38,986 nucleotides of DNA from Seminavis robusta (Eukaryota > Bacillariophyta > Bacillariophyceae > Naviculales > Naviculaceae). The notes under the pieces are model-generated. The model made no database searches and was not told where the DNA came from. It was given only the letters and a program-made list of their open reading frames with translations. Both the position numbers and the translations under genes were made by a program. The DNA lies in assembly GCA_903772945.1 (NCBI GenBank), contig CAICTM010001045.1, positions 1 to 38,986 of the forward strand. Reading direction: 5' to 3'. Below, one piece after another: positions 9,401-19,156 of this stretch. How positions within the stretch are numbered: position 1 is the first letter of the stretch; every line of letters starts with the position of its first letter.

Positions 9401-12400
9401 GTAACCACAAAGACTCATGTCCTTCTTGTGAAGAGACACAAGTAGGGCTGTGTCCCTTTCTGTTGGGCTGTTCAATTCCAATTTGAATTCGCCGATAAGA
9501 CGATCCCAAGCCTCCAGCAGTACGACGCTCGTCCCCGCCTTGGCTAGGAGAACAGCAACCGGCAAAGAGGAACGACTGGGTTGGTCTGTGAGAGCTCGCT
9601 GTGCACGGGATTGCATCAATTCCTGGAACGCCTTCACCAGCTTCTTTCCGTTCTCACTGCTTGAGTCAGCTTGGAAAGCAGTTGCAAGGCGTCTTAAGTC
9701 TCCGACAGATTCCGTGTCTTTTTCGGCGTCGTACTTGAACGATGATGCCTCACGTTCATCCAAGGGAGGCATGTCATTGACGCTTATCGACCCTCCCGAG
9801 GCAGCAAGCAGAGCGGCAACGCCATCCAAAAGCGACGAAATCAAGGCCTTGTGTTCTTCCTTTGCGTTCTGGAGTGGTTTGGAACGGCTAAAGCCTCCAG
9901 CCGTGAGTTTCTCCCTGACAAGATACTGAACAGGAGTCAAGCGCGCATGGTTTGTGGGACCAGCAGTAAGCTTCACATTTCCCGGTGCCGAGGAAAGCAA
10001 CCACTCCAGCATCTCGTTGATCCTGTCAGGGTTGGACGACTCACATGCGAGATGTAGCAGTGTCTTTCCTGCATCTTCACAATCCACGGGAACGATGCTG
10101 TCGATCGACTTCAGAGCCTCTTGAATTTTGTTTGCGTCCACTCGATCGGCACCGCTCAGGGTTATGCGACCGCAGTTCCTCGCCCGCCTGTTGTTGTAAG
10201 CAGCATTACCAGCACTGTCCTCCGCAGCCTCAGTCAGGATATTGGCAAGCACCGCGGGATCGGTGAACTGCTTCGTTGGGCCGACACGGACACGCACCAG
10301 AACTGGAAAGCGCGAGCAGATGGCCTTGACAAGAGCATGGCCACGATCGAATGCTTCATCCGCCAAGCCCGAACACAGTGTTTTCATTGCCATGTGTGCG
10401 GGTGTGTATCCCTCGTTGTCGGCTAATTCAAGAAGTTTCAAATATTCGGCCTCACCACCAGCATTCTTTTCGACAAGAGCCAGCTGCTTTTCGCACTCTT
10501 TAGAGTGCGCTCTTTGACCCAACAAATGGTGGCAAATATTCCTACCTTGTTTGTCCACGACATCAGCTTTGACACTGGCGCGTTTGCTGATCAAGAACTC
10601 TAGTAGCCTTGGGTTTCCTTTTGCAGAAGCTAGCAACAACGGAGTCATTCCTTCCTTGTCTCGGGCGTCGACGTCAATTCTATCTTTGCCGTCAGCTCTC
10701 GCTGAAATCCTTGAAAGCACCATCTTTGCCAGCACCACAGCGCGCTCTTCACCGCTAGTTCCCGGATATTCTTGTGAGCAAAGGAGATGGAGCACATTGT
10801 AGCCAGTGTCCGGAGACGTCACCGACACGTCCAGGTCGGTCCTGTCAAAGAGCTTCCGCAACGCCCAGGGCATTTCCTTGCTCAAGGCTTGGGATTGTTC
10901 GTCATCTCCTTCGTGGTCAAAAGGCGAGGGTTGTTTGGCAAGAAAGGTTTTCTGCATAAACACTTCCACCAGACGTAGAAAAAGGGTCTTCCCGGTCTCT
11001 CCATCTGGGTAGTTGATATCTGCACACGCCGGAACGTTGAGGCCACCGAACCGGAACAAGAACAAAAGAAGAATCCACCCTGATCTTACCTACAGCCGGT
11101 AAACCCAAAAGGAGAGAAGCAACCTCTTGTCGTCCCTTTTGGATGGCGACGGCAAGCGCCGTCGTCTTCCACGAATTCTTTGGATCGGGGTTGGCAATAG
11201 AGGTGAACGCGGGGGGCACAGTGGCCGGCGGGTCGTCACCATCTTTCATAGTCGTGTCACCATCCTTGTCGACACGAGGCTCCTCTGCTTCTTTGTCTGG
11301 ATTCTTTGTCAAGAGTAGCTTGACGCAGTCGCTCCAACCATAGGCAGCAGCGTAATGCATGGGACGATTATCACTGGAATCTGGAACTTCTGGATCCACC
11401 CCCACTTCACCCAGCAGATACGCTACAATGTGAGTTTGTCCATTCATGCAGGCGTGTACCAGCGGGGATCTTCCCAACTTGTCTCCCTTGCTCGGGTTTC
11501 CCTTGTGCTCCAACAGCAACTTGAGTATTGGCAAATCTCCCATTCGTGCCGCGATGTGGACCGGGCTGACTTTGTTCCTTGCAGCGCTGCTGGGCAGGTT
11601 GGCATCGGCCCCCGCTTCCAGGAGCGCCCGGACCGTTTCTAAGTTTTGTTTGCGCCTAGTTTGGGCGGCATAATGCAACGGTGCCATTCCTTCTGCTGTC
11701 TTGGCGTTCAACAAGGTTTTGATATCATCCTCGGACTGACCGTTCAACAAGGCACGGACGTTGTCCGGTCTTGCAGCCCGTGCGGCCCAGTGGAGCGGCA
11801 TCTCTTTGGATTTATCCAGTGCCATTCGTGGTGATTGTTGTGGGAAGTTGGACAAGAGAAACTCCACCGGACCAGAACCTTGGCAAGCCGCCGCATAATG
11901 AAGCAATGTGGTGTTCTTTTGGTCTAACACGTCGGCATGTTCGGGTGCCACTTCCAACAGTTTTTCCAAGTAAGCCGTGTTGGGATTGATGCAGGCACAC
12001 GCCAAGGGAGAAAAGCGCAAATCCGTGTCGCTCTTTTTGACGACTGACCGGGCCAAGACTGGTTTGGAAAAGAGCGCCTTCTTCTCTTCTTTCTTCTCCT
12101 CTTCTTTCTTTTTGGCCTTTTTTGTGGGAGCTTTCTTCTTTTTGGTAGCCTTTTTGCGGCCGCGTCGATTGTTGCTTTCCTCCTCTTCTTCTTCCGGTGC
12201 GTCGTCATGAGTGGTGGTTGTCAGACACTCCACATGCAAAAAGTTAAAGGAGTTGGAACCAAAGGCGTGACTGGTTAGTTTGACCAATGTGCGATGTACA
12301 AGGTGAAGGTGTCCTGCTTTCATCATAGCATCCAGCTGCGGCCCCATATAACTCCTCGAGTAGGTGGCCTCGGCCAAATCCAATACCTCACTGGGGATTT

Positions 12401-13814
12401 CATCAAAATCACGCATGAAACAATAGTGGGGCGAGTCGGGCATGGGTTTGAATGCGTAGTAGGGCAATTGAGATTCACTGATCGCGGCTCCCAGATGCTT
12501 GTAGACAGCGCCATTGGCATCGTGCAACAAGGCATTGTTTCCTTCGCGACCACCCCGTGAGGCATTAATGGCGCGGCGATTGTAATTGGCATGGCGGGAG
12601 GTTTGTTTTCCCGTACTCAACGTGGGCAAGGCACAGCTCTGAGGGTACGCGCGAGATGGTTTGGGTTTGTTCTTGTCTTCGGGTGGTTTCAAGTCATCCA
12701 ATAAGATCTTGACGGCCGGAATGTTTCCCGTGACCATGGCATACATGAGCCCCGTAAAGGGACAGCCTACCGATAGTCCCACGTGAACAGCTGTGGGGAC
12801 CTTGTCAGTGGCGTCCACTACGGCCATCTTGAGTGCCTTGTGATCTTTGGAGAGGACCGCCCGAATAATTTCCTTGCCGGTGCGTTCGATATCCCCCGAA
12901 AAGGTTTCCAGCTTTCCCGTCTTTCGGTCGGTAAAGGGATTGGGAACGGGGGCGATATAGTCTCGCGGCGTCAATCCACGCTTTCCGGCCTTTTTGGATT
13001 TCTTTTTGCCACCCTTTTTCTTGCCCTTCTTCTTTTTGCCGTCGCCGTCGTCGTCATCATCATCATCCTCGTCTTTTGTTTTCTTGCCACCCTTTTTGAT
13101 TTGTTGTTGTTTTTTGTGTTTTTGCATATATTTGTGATTGATTTTGTGTGCTTGCGCCAATCGTTTCTCGACGGCCTGGTCTCCAAACTGACTGTCATTT
13201 TCGGAATCGTAGCTGTCTTCCAGTTGTTGCTGGAGCTTTTTATTGGCATAGTCATACGCAGTGGGAGGAACAGTCCAACGGGTGGGTTCGTCCACAGCTC
13301 CCTTTTGTCGGATCAAGAGACTTGTCACCGAACAGACCAGAGATCCAATTGGTGTCGTGTCGTAGGTGGGATCGGGATCTTTGGGAAACCCATCCACGTC
13401 ATCATCTTCATCCTCCTCGTCGTCGTCTTCCTGATCTTCTTCCAGCACCACAATCTCGTCCTTCTTGGGCTTGGGTTGATCCTTCTTTTCTTCGCCTTCC
13501 TTCTTTGCTTCGTCTTCTTCCTTCTTTTCTTCGTCCTCCTCTTCCTCTTCATATTCAAACCATCGAATCTTGACATTTTCTTCGTTCTTGTCTCCCAACA
13601 AGACATCCTCCACGAGCCTTCCAATCCAAAACTTTTCCTTGGGGTCGTCGGCATTCTCCTTGTCGCTCAATGCCACGACGACCTCGTTCTCGGCAAACTT
13701 CATTTCGAACTTGACCAGCTGTTCCTTCAAGGGAGACGCCTGAGGAGGACGGCGTTTGGACGGCGTTCCGCCATTCCTAGGAGGAGGAGAAGCGGCAGCC
13801 CGCTTCTTGCCCAT
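3470..13814 (-). CDS. Giant ankyrin-repeat WGR/PARP protein with a WWE domain inside the catalytic domain
   Basis: Four exons, read leftward: 13814-11090, 11019-6028, 5951-4629 and 4533-3470. They total 10104 nt (3367 residues), and all three GT-AG introns (70, 76, 95 bp) are phase 1. The N-terminus is Lys/Glu-rich, with nuclear-localisation-like blocks in residues 1-300. More than 20 ankyrin-like repeats lie between about 600 and 2100. Then come an Asp-rich tract (about 2175), a Cys-rich ZZ-like finger (about 2212-2262), an SH3/Tudor-like segment, WGR (about 2518-2600), the helical PARP regulatory domain (about 2650-2783) and the catalytic domain. H-Y-E residues are visible: LLWHGTS (His 2851), GEGVYLAD (Tyr 2885) and FNEYIVND (Glu 3217). 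A WWE domain (about 3071-3145, ending near DIENMTQRN and RPIRR) sits between Tyr and Glu. A KOW-like segment and an acidic tail follow. Known PARPs with this core ADP-ribosylate proteins at DNA damage; ankyrin repeats recall tankyrase. An active H-Y-E enzyme is likely if the insertion loops out. Confidence 0.88.
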
Positions 13815-14201
13815 GATGATGGTGGTGGTATGATGTGTTTGTTTTGGTCTTTCTTTCTTGTTTCTTTCTTCTTCTTCTTCTTGGGTTTATGAGAACAATG
13901 GGGTATCTGGCTGGACCCGAAACCATGCACCAAACACTACCAGGTACCGGTACAAGAGGTAATAACGTCGAATCCAATAGATCAAAAGATACTTCCAACA
14001 GGCTGGTTCATTGAGCGTTGAGACCAAATCTGATGCCACTTGAAAGATATTCAGTCGGGGATCTTTTCAGCTCTAACACTAATGAAAAATGAGCCTCCGG
14101 TACTGGTACCAGCGACCACTTGATCGGTGGACCCAAACACCACCCAAACACTCCTCTCGCTCCACTCTCTCATCAGTCACCCATCTCGATACTGTAGCAA
14201 A
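13815..14201. promoter_or_regulatory. Divergent intergenic region between the PARP and SPOUT genes
   Basis: This 387-bp stretch separates two head-to-head genes and must contain both promoters. It holds a perfect palindrome GTACCGGTAC (13944-13953) and a related GGTACTGGTACC-like sequence near 14098-14110. No TATA box stands out. Upstream in-frame readings of the SPOUT gene begin only at a GTG (14127), so no further coding is supported. Confidence 0.5.
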
Positions 14202-15110
14202 ATGTCAGACCAACAGCAACAGCCACAACAGCCACCACTTAGACAAGCCTTTCTCTTGTTGGAGAATCCCAAGAAATCCAACAATCTGGGTCCCATGTTG
14301 CGCTGCGCGGCAGCCTATGGCATTCGCACTGTACTCGCCGTGGGATACGCCCAATGCAGTGTCGAAGGCTCCCATGGTGCCTCCAAACACGTCGATATGG
14401 TGGCATTTGCCACTGTCCAGCAAGCCATTGCCAGTTTGAGACAACAAAGAGCAAGTGTTTCGGTCATTGGAATCATGGGGGGATTGGGGGTGTCATCGTC
14501 TACTACAACTGCTAAAGAAAACACTAATAGTTTGGTCTTTAATGTAGTCAAGGGGAACGCGAAGAACCACAAGGGAGAAGACCAAGCCATTTACTATCCC
14601 AACCGGGGACAGAACCTTACCATCCAACACTCAGCATCCAACCAACAACAACCACAACAATCCTACCCCATTGGATCTCGTCCCTTTGACCCATCCGCCG
14701 CCCTTCATTGCTTTGTCATTTGCAAATCTACACGAGGTGGATTGCCCGCTTCCTTGGCACAAGTCTGTGACTTTTTTGTCCACGTGCCACACCAATCCAT
14801 TACTTGCTCTGCTACTACATGTACTACTGAGAATAACAATGGACCCTATCGACCACCATTGCTGGACATTCACGCCTGTTTGGCCGTGGTTCTCCATCAC
14901 TTTTCCGAATGGGCTGGATACGACGAACGAACCTTTGAGGGACACAAATTTCAACTGGTACGACACAATCCACAGCAGGAATTGGAACAACGGCAGCAAG
15001 AACGGAAACGGCAAAAGGAGGCCATATTACAAGAAGAGGAGGAAATGGGAAATACGACAACCACCAACTTGTTTCAACAAGATACTACCACTATGGATGG
15101 TGATTACTAG
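14202..15110 (+). CDS. SPOUT (SpoU/TrmH-type) RNA 2'-O-ribose methyltransferase
   Basis: This ORF of 302 residues starts at the ATG at 14202 in the context caaaATGtc. SpoU motif 1 is clear: LLLENPKKSNNLGPMLRCAA (residues 18-37), with the conserved Asn and Arg. Motif 2 resembles GLPASLAQVCDFFVHVPHQS, the glycine-rich part of the trefoil knot that binds SAM. Motif 3 (PLLDIHACLAVVLHHFSEW) is diverged from the usual LNVS form. A Gln/Thr/Asn-rich insertion of about 60 residues (about 115-175) separates motifs 1 and 2. The C-terminal tail is charged and Gln/Glu-rich. The family methylates the 2'-OH of tRNA or rRNA; which RNA is unknown. It is divergent from the PARP gene and converges on the HeLo-like gene 178 bp away. 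Confidence 0.8.
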   Translation: MSDQQQQPQQPPLRQAFLLLENPKKSNNLGPMLRCAAAYGIRTVLAVGYAQCSVEGSHGASKHVDMVAFATVQQAIASLRQQRASVSVIGIMGGLGVSSSTTTAKENTNSLVFNVVKGNAKNHKGEDQAIYYPNRGQNLTIQHSASNQQQPQQSYPIGSRPFDPSAALHCFVICKSTRGGLPASLAQVCDFFVHVPHQSITCSATTCTTENNNGPYRPPLLDIHACLAVVLHHFSEWAGYDERTFEGHKFQLVRHNPQQELEQRQQERKRQKEAILQEEEEMGNTTTTNLFQQDTTTMDGDY

Positions 15111-15288
15111 TAGTCAAGTGGATATAGGCAATATCATCCATTTCTCTGCGAGAACATCATATCTGTCGGGAGAGCCTACAAGCATTGAATCGTTTTCCAC
15201 CAATATCGTTGGATTTCGTTGCCACGCGGTAGCGAGATACCTGTACAATACGATTTTTGCCCAGGCACGCGCCACCGTAGCTGTCTCG

Positions 15289-16644
15289 TCACAGTGTCTC
15301 GGGGGAAATGAATCCAAGAAATGGAACGTTGGAACCACGGCCAAGAGTTTCTGTTCGGCTGCAGAGGTAAAGATGTTGAGCCCATAGACGAAATTGATTC
15401 CGTCGTCGTGGCTCTAGCCACCTTTGCGACTGCTCCAACCCCCCTTCCTGCTGAAGCTTGACAATTCCCGGCGCAACGCAGTCCACAAAGTTGAACACAA
15501 AGTGAACGCAGTTGTTTCCATGCAAGTTGTAAGGCACCTTCCGCTGCTTGTTGCGGAACCTAATCAGCTGTCGCATTGAGTATTCTGCAAAACTGTTGTT
15601 GACTGGTATTTTGAAGACGCAGTGCTGGTTCTGTCGAGAGCTCTTGCCTTCGTACAAGTAAACATCGTCGGCGCAGCGTTCTAGAGTGCAGGTACTTCCA
15701 TCCTGGAGATCGATTTCCATCAGCCAGTGAAGGAAGCTGTTTCGACAAACGGAAACAGCACTCGTAGCGGTTTGTTTGGCGCTGTCAAAGCCCTTGGATA
15801 CACTGCCAGTCTTCACCATCGACACCAGACCATTAATGGCTCCGACAATACCACCGGTGACAACCCCAGAAACTGTAAGCACCGTTTTTGCTGCGTGGAC
15901 CGGAAAAGTGGTATCACCTGGGTCAAGATTGGCCAGAACAACACGGATTTCTGTCACTCGGGCAGCTTGGTCGATTGCTCGCACAGCAATGAGCCGTTCA
16001 TAGTAGGCCTTTCGATCTTTGCGGCTGGCGCTACTAGCAGTACACGACGCAGAAGACTCCATCCAGAACGGATTTTCCGCAGGTGGAACCTTTGAAAAGT
16101 CCAGGTCTACAAAGGCTGAAGGATCTGCTGGATCCTCGAAGTGCAACATGAAAAATGGAATCATCCGAATCGAGTCTTTACTGGGGGCAGTTTCCTCGAT
16201 GGACGGTGGAAACAGTTTGGTACGGTCAGACTTGTCAATGTCAGGGTCTGCGGGATCATCTCCTTCATGCAGAGGGAGCTCTGTGTTGACAGCCAAGACA
16301 AGACTATTCGCAGCCCGAGTGATCCCGTTGTGAATGGCATCAAAGCTCCGCTTGAAGTTCTTGACCTTGGAGACTGTGTTCTGATGATAGATGGTTTGAA
16401 ATTCTTGGTCACAGAGAAAGGCTTCCGCCGCTTCGAAAGCCTCCGCCAACTTTTCGAGGTAACCTGTGAAGTTATTCCCGGATGGAGTCGACTTCAACCT
16501 TAAAACGAATGCGCTGAGCTTCTTGCATCGCGAAGCCAATATGGCTGACTCCTCCGAAAAGCCGTTGACGTTTCTTGCAGCCTCCTGGATGCCGTCAACA
16601 AGGTACGAGATTTCGTCGAACACCGGCGCCGCCACTTGCACCAT
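15289..16644 (-). CDS. HeLo/MLKL-like helical domain fused to an LRAT/NlpC-like thiol domain
   Basis: This single ORF of 451 residues starts at the ATG at 16644. Residues 1-120 are amphipathic helices (FDEISYLVDGIQEAARNVNG and later helices) in the style of the HeLo / MLKL N-terminal bundle family. A Pro/Asp-rich linker follows. Residues 253-278 are hydrophobic and Gly-rich (TVLTVSGVVTGGIVGAINGL), a possible membrane segment. Residues 303-395 look like a permuted papain-like domain of the LRAT/NlpC/PPPDE type: FLHWLMEI with His 306 and NNCVHFVF with the likely nucleophile Cys 379. LRAT-family enzymes act as acyltransferases or phospholipases, whereas PPPDE members are deubiquitinase-like; the sequence does not decide which. 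HeLo-type domains can perforate membranes in fungal and animal cell death, so a membrane-acting effector is conceivable. The helical assignment rests on pattern only. Confidence 0.65.
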   Translation of the reverse strand: MVQVAAPVFDEISYLVDGIQEAARNVNGFSEESAILASRCKKLSAFVLRLKSTPSGNNFTGYLEKLAEAFEAAEAFLCDQEFQTIYHQNTVSKVKNFKRSFDAIHNGITRAANSLVLAVNTELPLHEGDDPADPDIDKSDRTKLFPPSIEETAPSKDSIRMIPFFMLHFEDPADPSAFVDLDFSKVPPAENPFWMESSASCTASSASRKDRKAYYERLIAVRAIDQAARVTEIRVVLANLDPGDTTFPVHAAKTVLTVSGVVTGGIVGAINGLVSMVKTGSVSKGFDSAKQTATSAVSVCRNSFLHWLMEIDLQDGSTCTLERCADDVYLYEGKSSRQNQHCVFKIPVNNSFAEYSMRQLIRFRNKQRKVPYNLHGNNCVHFVFNFVDCVAPGIVKLQQEGGLEQSQRWLEPRRRNQFRLWAQHLYLCSRTETLGRGSNVPFLGFISPETL

Positions 16645-17003
16645 GGTCTTTCAGGATGTCAATCAAAGAAGGAAAGTAGGCAGGATCGAGCGGATTATGG
16701 AACCACCGAAAATACTTCCTTCAGACAACCGAGCAGGACAGCATGATTGGTTTTTGATTGGCAAGGGAGCCGACCGTTGGTGCATATTAAAGAAAAAACA
16801 GTGATCGAAACATAGAGAGTATGTATGTCAATCACACGTCGATATATTTTCAATGAGACGCATACCATGGTGGTACTAGTACCGGTACATCACCTGTTTG
16901 CAACAGCTATCAAGATTGCAAATCGGTGGAATCTGTCGAAACGTGGATACTCCTTCGTACCGGCACCGAAGTTACCCTACCCACGCATTGGATCCAACTT
17001 TGA
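16645..17003. other. Intergenic stretch left of the MITE
   Basis: No gene is seen. Overlapping perfect palindromes GTACTAGTAC (16873-16882) and GTACCGGTAC (16879-16888) stand out. The first 100 bases are the upstream flank of the HeLo-like gene. Confidence 0.5.
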
Positions 17004-17375
17004 CAGGAAAGTGTGGCAAAAGTTGAATTGGCGATGAAAAGTGTTGAATTTTCAGCTGGATTTCATTTTTCAACAGTGTTGAATTTCAAAACTGTTGAAA
17101 AAACTGTTGACAATTATTCAACACAGTGTTGAATATATTCAACACTTTGTTCATATTCAACACTTTGTTCAACAGTAATTCAACAGTTTGCTAGTTAAAG
17201 TAGTGCATTATTCAACACTTTATTCAACAGTAATTCAACAAGTGTTGAATTAGATTCAACATTTTTTTCAACAGGTGTTGAATCAAAATTCAACACTTTT
17301 GACCCAATTCAACAGTTGAAGTGTTGAATTCCCCATGTCCCTGGCCAAAAATTCAGCTTTTGCCACACTTTCCTG
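17004..17375. mobile_element. MITE-like element with 19-bp perfect terminal inverted repeats
   Basis: The left end CAGGAAAGTGTGGCAAAAG (17004-17022) is the exact reverse complement of 17357-17375; with one mismatch the match extends to about 26 bp. The 372-bp interior has no coding capacity. It is filled with about 20 copies of the heptamer TTCAACA or its complement TGTTGAA (17042-17328; I count 13 and 7), in both orientations. A non-autonomous DNA transposon is the natural reading. I see no matching target-site duplication directly outside the ends, so the copy is old or the ends are slightly misplaced. The repeated heptamers could be subterminal transposase-binding sites. Confidence 0.8.
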
Positions 17376-17620
17376 GCAAGAAGCTCGGCCCCACAAATGC
17401 TCCGAACTGAAAGGTGTAGACAACTCATTTTGTCGCATAAACAACCTTATATCGGGGGTTTAGGGTAGGTAGAATATCTACCGTACGGAAACAACCTGCA
17501 TCCATGCATGCTCCTCCGTGTGTGCACTCGGCACAGGCGCCAGTTTTTAGTACCGCTTTGCGTGTTTCCTAAGTTTACCCTACTTCCTACTGTATTGCAT
17601 ACACGTGTACAACACTACCA
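17376..17620. other. Intergenic stretch, 3' flank of the channel gene
   Basis: No gene or clear repeat was recognised between the MITE and the stop codon of the minus-strand channel gene at 17621. Confidence 0.5.
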
Positions 17621-19156
17621 CTACCTCACAACCCCCATTTGCGTGTAATCGCGTCGTTGTCCCACTCCATACAATCGTCGATCCCCACAAAAGAACCGTG
17701 GCAGTATTCTCAACCCAATCAATTCTCCAAAAAGTTCCACAATGGAAATGAGTGAGATTCCCATGAAGAATCCCATTTGTCCCCCTAAATCGGAAATCAA
17801 ACTGGAGAATGATTTGTCTTTGGATTCTTCCATCAAGTCGTATCGAATGGTATTCATATTGACAACGACATCGACGAGATTGTTGGGAATGGCATCGTCC
17901 GTGTAATTGAATTCGCGGGCGAGTTGTTGGGCAAAATTCCGGGAGAGTTGCGAAAAGGAAAATGAGACCGAGTACAGTTGCTGGGTACAGGGGACGGGAC
18001 AGTCGCAACTGTCTTTTAAAAACTCATCTTCCAGTCCGGATTGTTGAAGGATACAGAGTTCCTGTGTTTCATTGGTCTCTTTATTGTTGTTGTTTTCGTC
18101 AGCTTGACTTTTGCAATACGGCAAGGTCGTGTCGGGATCCCCGTACTGTCGACATCCACAAAACACGCGAGAAAATTCTTGGAGACAACTGGTACGACAG
18201 ACATCCGTGGTGGTCGTTCCCTCACAGGTTTGCCAGGGCCATTCGGTGATGCGTTCTTCGTCCAATCTACTAAGTCCGAGAAATGCCGATGCTCCCGGTG
18301 GGACCAGGACTTGTCGTGTTTGATCGCTAATGGTGGTCGTGCCCGGTTGCGTGACAAACACGAGCAATCCGGCTTGTACGGTGGTATCCATGTAATTGGA
18401 CTGATTGAGCCATGCCCCGAATCGCAATCCCGCACCAGACCCCGGTTTGACAACTTCCTTGTTGGTTTGAAAGGTAAAACATCGCCCATTGGCGGTAATG
18501 GTGGGGGTCCACCGGTCAGTAGTGTTGGTGGCATTGGTTTCGTTGCTGAGTTGCAAGTCGTCAATGGGAATGGGCAATCCATTGAAAAGGGCATACGGGA
18601 TAAATTGTTGGAGTGGTTGGGAAATGGCGTGAAATTCTTCCTCGTCGGTTGGCTGTTCAATTCCAGTGGCATCCATGAGGGATGTTTGGAACATGTTGGT
18701 ATTGCACACGGTCACTTGTGGAAATGGCAGCGATGCTGGAATGACGGGAGTCAGGGAAGTATTGACTTTGAATTCTTTGTATTCTTGGATCATGACCACC
18801 AAGGTGGCAATCAAGGAAATAGTACAGGCCACTACCAGAGCCGACCAAGCATACAAGAGCCAATCTGAAAAATGCCCTCGTTCAAACATGTAATAGACGC
18901 CGTGGATACTGGTAAATTCGCTCCACCAGGCAATCACTTCCAACAGACTGGCGTCATCCAATCTGGGATCTGGAAAATAGGTATCTCGGCCATTTTCAAG
19001 CAGCTTAGTCTCTTCTTCTTCTTCTTCTTCTTCTTCTTCTTCTTGAACGTCTTCTTTCGACTGCTCCTCTTTTTCTTCTGCTTCAATGGAAACCACTACA
19101 TCTTCCTGTTTGCCGTCTTCCACATGATTGGCATCGTCTCTTTGGGTAGAGGACAT
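17621..19156 (-). CDS. DEG/ENaC/ASIC-type cation channel subunit
   Basis: This intronless ORF of 511 residues starts at the ATG at 19156. The cytosolic N-terminus has a Glu run (about 40-48, coded by a TCT repeat) and then the gating HG motif in TSIHGVYYMFE (His 84, Gly 85). TM1 spans about 98-121 and is followed by the family motif FPQVTVCN (144-151). A Cys-rich extracellular domain follows, with paired motifs such as CRTSCLQEF and CDCPVPC. TM2 (about 455-481) reads SDLGGQMGFFMGISLISIVE, with GIS (466-468) at the position of the G-x-S selectivity filter. Length matches animal members. Known members are trimeric sodium-selective channels gated by protons, peptides or force. Ligand and selectivity here are unknown. 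It is head to head with the sulfotransferase gene. Confidence 0.88.
   Translation of the reverse strand: MSSTQRDDANHVEDGKQEDVVVSIEAEEKEEQSKEDVQEEEEEEEEEEETKLLENGRDTYFPDPRLDDASLLEVIAWWSEFTSIHGVYYMFERGHFSDWLLYAWSALVVACTISLIATLVVMIQEYKEFKVNTSLTPVIPASLPFPQVTVCNTNMFQTSLMDATGIEQPTDEEEFHAISQPLQQFIPYALFNGLPIPIDDLQLSNETNATNTTDRWTPTITANGRCFTFQTNKEVVKPGSGAGLRFGAWLNQSNYMDTTVQAGLLVFVTQPGTTTISDQTRQVLVPPGASAFLGLSRLDEERITEWPWQTCEGTTTTDVCRTSCLQEFSRVFCGCRQYGDPDTTLPYCKSQADENNNNKETNETQELCILQQSGLEDEFLKDSCDCPVPCTQQLYSVSFSFSQLSRNFAQQLAREFNYTDDAIPNNLVDVVVNMNTIRYDLMEESKDKSFSSLISDLGGQMGFFMGISLISIVELFGELIGLRILPRFFCGDRRLYGVGQRRDYTQMGVVR

Noticed and set aside
12783..13892. Plus-strand hydrophobic ORF of 369 codons
   Set aside because: It is the antisense of the Lys/Glu-rich PARP exon 1; antisense of Lys and Glu codons gives Phe and Leu. 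It does not resemble a real membrane protein, and PARP exon 1 has clear ankyrin repeats and a matched splice site.
14127..14201. N-terminal extension of the SPOUT gene
   Set aside because: It would start at GTG, which is unlikely in a nuclear gene; the ATG at 14202 has a good context.
17042..17328. CRISPR-like array of regularly repeated short units
   Set aside because: Units are 7 bp, in both orientations, irregularly spaced and enclosed by terminal inverted repeats, so a transposon interior fits and CRISPR does not.
19012..19046. TCT microsatellite
   Set aside because: It is within the channel gene and codes a Glu run in frame, so it is coding low complexity and not a separate element.
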